Shown here in pieces: positions 1-6,380 of a stretch of DNA of 19,781 nucleotides (its first letter is position 1; each line of letters starts with the position of its first letter). The notes beneath the pieces were generated by a model. That model made no database searches, was not told the DNA's origin, and saw only the letters and a program-made list of their open reading frames with translations. A program made the position numbers and the translations under genes. The DNA is from JAHRAH01 sp051009015 (GTDB lineage: Bacteria; Pseudomonadota; Gammaproteobacteria; Tethybacterales; Persebacteraceae). The stretch covers positions 1 to 19,781 of the forward strand of contig JBPCWZ010000075.1 in the NCBI GenBank assembly GCA_051009015.1, given 5' to 3'.

Positions 1-20
1 CCCGTGCTATGACCAGAGTC

Positions 21-37
21 GCCCTTTCAGGGCTTTT
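21..37 (+). terminator. Terminator-like hairpin at the window edge
   Basis: GCCCT (21-25) and AGGGC (29-33) form a 5-bp stem with a TTC-A turn, followed by TTTT (34-37). This is a short intrinsic-terminator shape reading left to right, so it probably ends a transcript that begins outside the window. The stem is short, so confidence is limited. Confidence 0.4.
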
Positions 38-43
38 ATATCG

Positions 44-59
44 CGCCGCTATCGCGGCG
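44..59. repeat. Short GC-rich palindrome
   Basis: CGCCGC (44-49) pairs with GCGGCG (54-59) across a TATC loop. It sits between the terminator-like hairpin at 21-37 and the REP-type unit at 72-111. It has no T-run. It may be part of the same repeat cluster downstream of aceB. Confidence 0.35.
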
Positions 60-71
60 ATGGTTTAGGAG

Positions 72-111
72 ATTCCGGCTTGCGCCGGAATGACGAAAAA
101 GGCGGGAATGA
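72..111 (+). repeat. REP-type repeat unit, copy 1
   Basis: ATTCCGGC (72-79) and GCCGGAAT (84-91) form an 8-bp stem around TTGC. The 22-nt stretch at 90-111 recurs in inverted orientation at 1759-1780 with one mismatch. The GGAATGACG words are typical of extragenic palindromes scattered in proteobacterial genomes. Lying just past the aceB stop, it could protect the 3' end of that message or weakly terminate it; that role is inference. Confidence 0.6.
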
Positions 112-130
112 CGATGGGGGCGGGGGATTA

Positions 131-1711
131 TTAATCTATCATCCCGCTCGCCGGAAGGGTGAGGAAGTCGGGCGGGGTTTTTGCCAAAACCAAATCGCGC
201 AACAAATCAACGGCGGCTGGCGTGTGCATTGCGGTTTCTTCGCCAACAGCGGCATTAACTTGCGGGAGTATCAATCGCAGCCGCTCTTCAAACAACTCCG
301 CCGTCAATATCCCGCCGCCGACAATGCCCGCGCCATAAGTGCGCCATTGCCATAACTGCGTGCGCGCTATCTCCGCCGTCGCCGCATCTTCCATCAAATT
401 GAATATCGGCACCGCGCCGCTGCCGCCGAGCCATGCGGCGATATAGTGCAAGGCGCAGTGAATATTGTTATCCACGCCCGCCGCCGAAATGTCGCCTTTT
501 GGCACTTGCAGAAGTTGCGCCGCATCGTGCGTTTTGCCCGCTTGCTTGTGTTTTTGGTTTGCTTCCGGCATCGCCTCGTCAAACACTTCGCGCGCGATGC
601 CAATCAAATCCGGATGCGCCACCCATGTGCCGTCATGCCCGTTTTGCAATTCCCGCCTTTTGTCTTCGCGGACTTTTTCCAATGCTTTGGCATTTGCTTC
701 GGCATCGCCGCGGATGGGAATAAAAGCCGACATTCCGCCCATCGCATGCGCGCCGCGCCGGTGACAAACTTCCACCAACTCGCGCGAATATGCCGCCAGA
801 AACGGCTGCGCCATTGACACGGCATTGCGCTCCGGCAAAACGCGGTCGCCAAAACCGCGCAGGGTTTTGATATACGAAAAAATGTAATCCCACCGCCCGC
901 AGTTCAAGCCGACCAGCCGCCCGCGCATTGCATGCAGTATTTCGTGCATCTGAAAAACCGCCGGCAGGGTTTCAATCAGCAGTGTCGCCTTGGCGGTATT
1001 TGGCGGGATGCCGAGTTGTTGTTCGGCAAAAGCCATTATCTTGTCCCACAAAGCCGCTTCGCGCCAGTGTTCGGTTTTCGGCAGGTAAAAACACGGCGCC
1101 CGCCCGCGCGCCATCAGCGTTTTGGCGTTGTGAAAGAAAAACACGCCAAAATCCCACAACCCGCCCGCTATCGGCGCGCCGTCCAACAGCGCATGCTTTT
1201 CGGTCAAATGCCAGCCGCGCGGGCGCACAATCAAAACGCATTGATGGTCGGGGTTTAACTGGTATGTTTTGCCGCGCTTGTCGTCTTGCAATATGCACTC
1301 GCCGCTTGCGGCATCGCGCATTGCAAGTTGTCCGCGCATGATATTCGCCCATGTCGGCGTCAGCGAATCTTCAAAATCCGCCATATACACTTTGGCTTCG
1401 GAGTTGAGGGCGATAATCGCTTTTTTGCGCTCGGCGGGTGCGGTAATCTCCACGCGCCTGTCTTGCAAAAAAGCCGGCGGCGGCGCGACAGTCCAATCTT
1501 CCTTGCGAATATCGGCGCTTTCGGCGAGAAAGCCGGGAAGTTCGCCGCCATCGCGTTTTGTTGCGGCATCAAGGCGCGCGCCCAAAACATCGGCAACTTC
1601 GCCGCCAAACCGCCGCGCCAAACCGCCGACAAATTGCAGGCATTCCGGCGAAAGAAGTTCCAAACATTCCGGCGGCGTATCGCCCTTGATGAGTAATGTC
1701 GTATTTTCCAT
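131..1711 (-). CDS. aceB: Malate synthase A
   Basis: This enzyme condenses glyoxylate with acetyl-CoA to give malate and CoA, the second step of the glyoxylate shunt, in the cytoplasm. At 526 aa it matches the usual length of AceB (about 530). Visible family motifs are MADFEDS (110-116), RPRGWH (163-168), LLIETLP (244-250) and GLNCGRWDYIF (268-278), with E247 and D275 expected as Mg ligands. LMEDAATAEI (439-448) follows, with D442 at the expected catalytic-base position. The residues before GLN read MRGRLV where Escherichia has a DH-type sequence, a small departure. No isocitrate lyase is in the window. The start has no Shine-Dalgarno; a TACAAT hexamer ends 6 nt before it. The gene diverges from dnaE. 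Confidence 0.97.
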   Translation of the reverse strand: MENTTLLIKGDTPPECLELLSPECLQFVGGLARRFGGEVADVLGARLDAATKRDGGELPGFLAESADIRKEDWTVAPPPAFLQDRRVEITAPAERKKAIIALNSEAKVYMADFEDSLTPTWANIMRGQLAMRDAASGECILQDDKRGKTYQLNPDHQCVLIVRPRGWHLTEKHALLDGAPIAGGLWDFGVFFFHNAKTLMARGRAPCFYLPKTEHWREAALWDKIMAFAEQQLGIPPNTAKATLLIETLPAVFQMHEILHAMRGRLVGLNCGRWDYIFSYIKTLRGFGDRVLPERNAVSMAQPFLAAYSRELVEVCHRRGAHAMGGMSAFIPIRGDAEANAKALEKVREDKRRELQNGHDGTWVAHPDLIGIAREVFDEAMPEANQKHKQAGKTHDAAQLLQVPKGDISAAGVDNNIHCALHYIAAWLGGSGAVPIFNLMEDAATAEIARTQLWQWRTYGAGIVGGGILTAELFEERLRLILPQVNAAVGEETAMHTPAAVDLLRDLVLAKTPPDFLTLPASGMID

Positions 1712-1717
1712 CGCGCT

Positions 1718-1723
1718 ATTGTA
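1718..1723 (-). promoter_or_regulatory. -10 hexamer abutting the aceB start
   Basis: On the minus strand TACAAT (5 of 6 consensus bases) occupies 1723 to 1718. Six bases later comes the aceB ATG, so transcription would begin at or beside the start codon and leave no room for a Shine-Dalgarno. I see no convincing -35; TTGGCA at 1749-1744 would need a 20-bp spacer. Confidence 0.4.
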
Positions 1724-1758
1724 TCAGCCAAACCATCTTTTTTTGCCAACCGGCACCA

Positions 1759-1780
1759 TCATTCCCGCCTGTTTCGTCAT
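1759..1780 (-). repeat. REP-type repeat unit, copy 2 (inverted)
   Basis: This 22-nt stretch is the reverse complement of 90-111 with one mismatch. Similar but decayed repeat sequence continues to about 1802. It lies in the 120-bp aceB/dnaE intergenic region, so the repeat forms part of a divergent promoter region. Confidence 0.6.
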
Positions 1781-1796
1781 CCCCGCCAAAGCGCAA

Positions 1797-1825
1797 ATGA
1801 CGGGAGGAGCGGGCGGGATTATAAT
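1797..1825 (+). promoter_or_regulatory. dnaE promoter, likely leaderless
   Basis: A consensus TATAAT (1820-1825) lies 17 bp after ATGACG (1797-1802, 4 of 6 -35 bases). Only 6 nt separate it from the dnaE ATG. The palindrome ATTATAAT (1818-1825) also reads as TATAAT on the minus strand. The nearest purine-rich stretch is more than 14 nt from the ATG and lies upstream of the hexamer, so it would not be in the transcript. Confidence 0.5.
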
Positions 1826-1831
1826 TGACAA

Positions 1832-4800
1832 ATGGCGGCGGCGGGGTTTGTGCATTTGCGGATGTATAGCGAATATTCCATTCGCGACGGCGCCTGCCGC
1901 ATTGCCGGAGACGGCGGGGCGGCGGCGGCGGCGGCGGCTTTGGAAATGCCCGCCCTTGCCATTACCGATATCGGCAATATCTTCGGCGCGCTTAAGTTTT
2001 ATGAAGAGTCCGCCGCCCGCGGTGTCAAGGCGATTATCGGTTGCGAAGTCCGGGTCCAATCACACGGCGGCGGCGGGCATTTGCTTTTGTTGTGCGCAAG
2101 CCCCGGGGGATATGTCAATCTCAGCAAACTGCTGACCGCCGCCTATCGCGATGGCGGCGGCAAAATCCCGCAACTGCAGCCCGAAAATGCCGCCGGTTTA
2201 ATCGCGCTTTCGGGCGCGCGGCGCGGGGCAGTCGGCATTATGCTAACCCGGGGCGACAACGCCCGCGCCGAAGAAGAAGCGGAAAAACTTGCCGCCGTCT
2301 TTTCCAATCGTTTTTATCTGGAAATGTGGCGCGGCGATAAGGATAATGATGACAATGGCGACAATCATCTCGCCGTCCAAACCGCGCAACTGGCGCGGCG
2401 GATGAAACTTCCCGCCGTGGCAGCCCATCCGGTGCAGTGTTCCCGGCAGGAAGATGTGGAAATGCTGCAGGCGCGAAGATGCGTTGCGCATAACTGGAAA
2501 CTCGGCGATAATCATTCCGCCATTGTCGCCGAACCTTGGCTTTTGCCGCCGCAGATAATGCGCGCGCGTTTTGCCGATATTCCGGGCGCGGCGGATAATA
2601 CGATGGAGATCGCCCGCCGATGCAACTTCGCTTTTGAAACCGGCAAAACACACCTGCCGCGCATTGACGACGACGAAAGCGCGGCAAAACAACTCGCCCG
2701 CAATGCCGAACAGGGGCTTATCGCGCGCATAGGGAATATCACCCCGCAATATCGCGAGCGCCTTGACGAAGAGTTGCGCGTTATTAATGAAACCGGCTTT
2801 GACGATTATTTTCTTATTGTCGCCGATTTTGTCAAATGGGCGAAAAATAACAATGTGCCGGTCGGTCCCGGGCGGGGGTCGGGCGCCGGGTCGCTTGTCG
2901 CTTATGTTTTGGATATTACCACTTTGGATCCCATCCAGCACGGGCTGTTTTTTGAGCGCTTTCTCAACAAAGCGCGGGTGTCGCCGCCGGATTTTGACAT
3001 TGATTTTTGCGCGCGCGGGCGCGACCGGGTGATTCAATATGTCGCCGAAAAATACGGCGCCGGAAGAGTGTCGCAAATTGTTACTTTCGGCGCTTTCGGC
3101 GCGCGCGGTGGCGTGCGCGATATCGGCAGGATACTCGGTCATGGCTACGGCTTTGGCGACCGGCTGGCGAGGATGATACCGCCGGAGCCGGATATTAAGT
3201 TGGAAAAGGCGTTGGCGGATTCCGAAAAACTGCGTAATGAAGTTCGCGACAATGAAGAAGCGAAGCGCATTGTTGCGCTGGCGCAAAAAGTGGAAGGGAC
3301 GCCGCGAAGTATCGGCACGCATGCCGGCGGCGTATTGATAGCGCCGCGCCCGATACCGGAGTTTTGCCCGCTTTATACCGCCGATGACGGCGGCGCGCTC
3401 GTTAGCCAGTTTGACATGACCGACATAGAAAAAACCGGTTTATTAAAGTTTGATTTTTTGGGGCTGCGCACTTTGACTCTCCTTGACCATGCCGAAAAAC
3501 ACCTGCGGCAAAAAATCCAAAGCGGCAAAAAGCCGTTTTCCATTGACAATGCGCCGCTTGATGATGCGCGGGTTTTTAATCTTTACGGCGCGGGCAATAC
3601 CTTCGGCGTTTTCCAATGCGAGTCCGGCGGGATGCGCCGGCTGATGAAAGAACTGAACCCGCAAAAGTTTGAGGAGATAACCGCATTGATGGCGCTTTAT
3701 CGCCCCGGTCCGCTAAATGCCGGAATGGCTGATAAGTTTGTCAAGCGCAAAAACGGGCAGCAGTCAATAGAATATCCGCATCCGGCGACCAAAGACGCCC
3801 TGCGCGAAACTTACGGCGTTATTGTCTATCAGGAGCAGGTAATGCAAATCGCCCGGCAAGTCGCCGGTTATTCGCTTAGCGAGGCGGATTTGCTGCGCCG
3901 CGCCATCGGCAAAAAAAAGGACGACGAAGTCAAAAGTCAGCGCAAGCGATTCCTTGACGGCGCGCAAAAAACAATGCCAAAACGCGAAGCCGAAGTATTG
4001 TTTAATCAGATACTTTCCTTTGCCGGTTATGGTTTCAACAAAGCGCACGCCGCCGCTTATGCTTTGCTTTCCTACCGCACCGCATATCTCAAAGTGCATT
4101 ATCCGGATGCGTTTTATGCCGCGGCGATGAGCGTGGAATCGGACAATACCGACAGAATGAAAATGTACGCGCGCGAGGCGCGGCAATCGGGCATTGTCAT
4201 TTTGCCGCCGGATGTCAATAAGAGCGGGCGCGATTTTTTCGCCAAAGGCAAAGCCGTCCGCTACGGGCTTGGTGCCGTGCGCGGTTTGGGCGCGGGTGCC
4301 GTGGAAGATATTACCAAAGCCCGCGGCGATAATCCTTTTGGCGATGTTTTTGACATGTGCGCCAGAGTGTCCGGCGGCGGGCAAATCACACAAGCGGCGG
4401 TGCGCAATCTTATTTGCGCCGGCGCGCTTGATGACTTGCACCAAAACCGCGCCGCCGCCGCCGCCGCCTTGCCTTCGGCATGGGCAAAAGGCGGAGAACA
4501 AAGCGCCGCGCTTTTTGGCGAAAAAGTCATGCGCAAAGTTGATGACGGCAAAAAATGGACGGCGCGCGAGAAACTGACCGAAGAAAATCTGGCGCTCGGC
4601 TTTTGTTTGTCGGCGTCGTTTTTTTCGCTTTACGACAAAATGCTGAATGAGATTAACTTGCATCGGCGGAAGATTCGCGATGTCAGCGAAGGCGATGCGG
4701 TGCAAATCGCCGGTGTGCTTTGCGGCGGCAAAAGCAGCGGGGGAATGCGCAGCAGCGGCTTTGAGATATTGGTTGTTGAAGACGAAAGCGGCGAGGCCGA

Positions 4801-5206
4801 TGTGCGGGTGCAAAGCAACTTATTAGTTTCGCCGCCCAAAAAACATCAACTTCTCATCATAGAAGGAACGGCGCGCGAGGGTTATGGCAACAGCGATATG
4901 GAGATAACCGCGCGAAAGTTATGGACTTTGGATGATTATCTTGCCGGGCGGGCGCGAAGATTGCGCTTGTTTTGCGGCGGCGCGGCAAACGGCGAGGCGG
5001 CGCGGGAGTTGTCATCTTTGCTTGCGCCTGTTAAAATAGGCGATGATAGCGGCTGCGAAGTGCTGATATCGTGCAAAAACAAAGATGACGACTTTCACAT
5101 ATCATTCGGGCGCGGCTTTCGCGTCAGCGCCGATTTGTGCGCCAAACTGCGCGCGGCGGCGGCGGTGGATAATATCAAGGTTGAATGCGCAGGCGAATTT
5201 GCCTGA
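1832..5206 (+). CDS. dnaE: DNA polymerase III alpha subunit
   Basis: This is the catalytic chain of the replicative polymerase. The 1124 aa compare with 1160 in Escherichia. The order is an N-terminal PHP domain (about 5-210), palm, thumb and fingers, then an OB-fold region (about 955-1005). Catalytic aspartates are visible in PDFDID (D389, D391) and KFDFLGL (D541). PVGPGRGSGAGSLVAY lies just upstream of the first pair. QSAALF (890-895) fits the sliding-clamp-binding consensus. The PHP first motif reads HLRMYSEYS, with Tyr where homologues have His, so this domain is probably not a nuclease and proofreading should come from a separate DnaQ. The start is fixed by alignment to the FVHLR opening of the family. 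The 3' end overlaps dciA by 32 nt, tail to tail. Confidence 0.98.
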   Translation: MAAAGFVHLRMYSEYSIRDGACRIAGDGGAAAAAAALEMPALAITDIGNIFGALKFYEESAARGVKAIIGCEVRVQSHGGGGHLLLLCASPGGYVNLSKLLTAAYRDGGGKIPQLQPENAAGLIALSGARRGAVGIMLTRGDNARAEEEAEKLAAVFSNRFYLEMWRGDKDNDDNGDNHLAVQTAQLARRMKLPAVAAHPVQCSRQEDVEMLQARRCVAHNWKLGDNHSAIVAEPWLLPPQIMRARFADIPGAADNTMEIARRCNFAFETGKTHLPRIDDDESAAKQLARNAEQGLIARIGNITPQYRERLDEELRVINETGFDDYFLIVADFVKWAKNNNVPVGPGRGSGAGSLVAYVLDITTLDPIQHGLFFERFLNKARVSPPDFDIDFCARGRDRVIQYVAEKYGAGRVSQIVTFGAFGARGGVRDIGRILGHGYGFGDRLARMIPPEPDIKLEKALADSEKLRNEVRDNEEAKRIVALAQKVEGTPRSIGTHAGGVLIAPRPIPEFCPLYTADDGGALVSQFDMTDIEKTGLLKFDFLGLRTLTLLDHAEKHLRQKIQSGKKPFSIDNAPLDDARVFNLYGAGNTFGVFQCESGGMRRLMKELNPQKFEEITALMALYRPGPLNAGMADKFVKRKNGQQSIEYPHPATKDALRETYGVIVYQEQVMQIARQVAGYSLSEADLLRRAIGKKKDDEVKSQRKRFLDGAQKTMPKREAEVLFNQILSFAGYGFNKAHAAAYALLSYRTAYLKVHYPDAFYAAAMSVESDNTDRMKMYAREARQSGIVILPPDVNKSGRDFFAKGKAVRYGLGAVRGLGAGAVEDITKARGDNPFGDVFDMCARVSGGGQITQAAVRNLICAGALDDLHQNRAAAAAALPSAWAKGGEQSAALFGEKVMRKVDDGKKWTAREKLTEENLALGFCLSASFFSLYDKMLNEINLHRRKIRDVSEGDAVQIAGVLCGGKSSGGMRSSGFEILVVEDESGEADVRVQSNLLVSPPKKHQLLIIEGTAREGYGNSDMEITARKLWTLDDYLAGRARRLRLFCGGAANGEAARELSSLLAPVKIGDDSGCEVLISCKNKDDDFHISFGRGFRVSADLCAKLRAAAAVDNIKVECAGEFA
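1918..1938 (+). repeat. (GGC)7 trinucleotide repeat in dnaE
   Basis: Seven perfect GGC units encode a run of seven alanines in the PHP domain, next to a conserved helix. Slippage would change the number of alanines without shifting the frame. Confidence 0.8.
4451..4468 (+). repeat. (GCC)6 trinucleotide repeat in dnaE
   Basis: Six GCC units encode a six-alanine run roughly 15 residues before the clamp-binding QSAALF motif, probably in a flexible linker. Length changes would stay in frame. Confidence 0.75.
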
Positions 5207-5471
5207 TGGTTATGCCGTCCTTGCCTGTTTTGGTTTTGTTTAGCGCCGCCGTCAGCGCCGGCAGAAGTTGCCGCAACATCGCCGCTTCGGCGGGCGATGC
5301 CGCCGCAAGTGTCAGTTCGCCGTCTTTGATGCTCAGTGCTTTGCATCGCGCCGTTGTGCCGGTTTGCGCGAGTGCCGCATTGATGGCGGCGTTTATCTCC
5401 CCGCCGAGTTGCGCCCGCTCGCGATATTCGGCAAAAGCCGCGCCTTGGAGAATGTCGCCGAGTTTTTTCAT
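5175..5471 (-). CDS. dciA: DciA-type (DUF721) replicative helicase loader
   Basis: The 98-aa protein opens MKKLGDILQ and carries a KH-like DUF721 pattern ending in a basic beta strand (TIRQIRLRIQP). In bacteria lacking DnaC or DnaI, DciA proteins bind the DnaB helicase and help load it. Position supports the call: in many proteobacteria this gene sits head-to-head with an M23 peptidase followed by secA, as here. It is short: essentially only the domain, without the extra tail seen in longer family members. The frame is open further upstream, but that extension lies antisense to the M23 gene and MKKLGDIL is the natural N-terminus. It overlaps the dnaE 3' end by 32 nt. A TATACT hexamer on this strand near 5509-5504 could drive it. 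Confidence 0.85.
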   Translation of the reverse strand: MKKLGDILQGAAFAEYRERAQLGGEINAAINAALAQTGTTARCKALSIKDGELTLAAASPAEAAMLRQLLPALTAALNKTKTGKDGITIRQIRLRIQP

Positions 5472-5495
5472 TGACGGATGCCGGGGGGCGCGGTA

Positions 5496-6380
5496 ATGCG
5501 CATAGTATATTCTACCGCGCCGCCGCGCGTGCTGCATCTTTCGCGCTTCCGCTTGCTGGCGATTGTTGCGGCGGTTTTGGCGGTTTTTGCCCTGGCGGTT
5601 TATGGCGGGGCAAAATCGCTTGCCGGTTATTGGATAGAAACGCGCGCGCCGGTAGCGCAGCAACTTGCCGCCGAATATGCCAGCAAAGCGCGGCAAAAGG
5701 CGCGGCAAAAACAAGTTGCCGCCGTGGCAGTTTGGCAAAACGAAATGGCGTTTTTGCGCGTGCGCGCCGCGCATCTGACAAACACCGGCGATTTGCTCGC
5801 CGCCCGCTTGCGCCTGCCGCCTGTTGATAATGCGCCGGACGATAATGCCCTGGCGTGTTATGATTCCGCGCAACTGGGCGATTATTTTGACACGCTTGAC
5901 CGCCGGTATGCGTTGTTGCGGGTGCAAAGTGCGGCGGAGATTGTCGCCGCCCAAACTGTGCCGATGGCTTTGCCGGTTGTCGGCGCGCGTGTTTGGCAAT
6001 CGTCGGGTTTTGGCGTGCGAAAGGATCCTTTTACCGGACGGCGGGCTTTTCATGCCGGTTATGATTATGCCGCCGCAGTCGGCTCCACGGTTGTCGCCGC
6101 CGCTTCGGGCATTGTAACGCACAGCGGGCGGCTGGGCTTGTATGGCAATGTCGTCAGGATTGACCACGGGCGCGGCGTATCCACGCTTTACGGGCATATG
6201 CACACCATCTACGCCCGCGAGCGGCAGTATGTCAATAAGGGCGATGCCATCGGCGAAGTCGGCAATACCGGCAGGTCATCGGGTCCCCATCTGCATTACG
6301 AAGTGCGCATAAACGGCAAGCCTCGCCCGGTGCGCAGCCAGATAAACAAACTCAACAAGCAGCGGCAGATTAACTCGTAA
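5496..6380 (+). CDS. M23 family metallopeptidase, membrane-anchored
   Basis: This 294-aa protein is a probable cell-wall endopeptidase or a regulator of one, anchored in the inner membrane and facing the periplasm. A single hydrophobic segment lies near residues 15-36. A coiled-coil-prone stretch rich in Ala, Gln and Lys follows, then the LytM/M23 domain from about 158. Zinc ligands are complete: H186 and D190 (HAGYD) and H267 (HLH, 265-267). H234 in YGHMH is the usual catalytic helper. All key residues are present, so it should be active. I chose the second ATG (5496) because GGGGG ends about 7 nt before it; 5478 would add six residues. Its stop overlaps the secA start by one base. Confidence 0.93.
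   Translation: MRIVYSTAPPRVLHLSRFRLLAIVAAVLAVFALAVYGGAKSLAGYWIETRAPVAQQLAAEYASKARQKARQKQVAAVAVWQNEMAFLRVRAAHLTNTGDLLAARLRLPPVDNAPDDNALACYDSAQLGDYFDTLDRRYALLRVQSAAEIVAAQTVPMALPVVGARVWQSSGFGVRKDPFTGRRAFHAGYDYAAAVGSTVVAAASGIVTHSGRLGLYGNVVRIDHGRGVSTLYGHMHTIYARERQYVNKGDAIGEVGNTGRSSGPHLHYEVRINGKPRPVRSQINKLNKQRQINS

Noticed and set aside
2243..3322. Open frame of 359 codons antisense to dnaE
   Set aside because: Arg/His-rich shadow of a certain polymerase gene; no domain.
3764..4813. Open frame of 349 codons antisense to dnaE
   Set aside because: Same reason: composition mirrors dnaE and no motif is seen.
5472..6203. Upstream extension of the dciA frame
   Set aside because: It lies wholly antisense to the M23 peptidase, which has complete zinc motifs; MKKLGDIL at 5471 is the family-like start.
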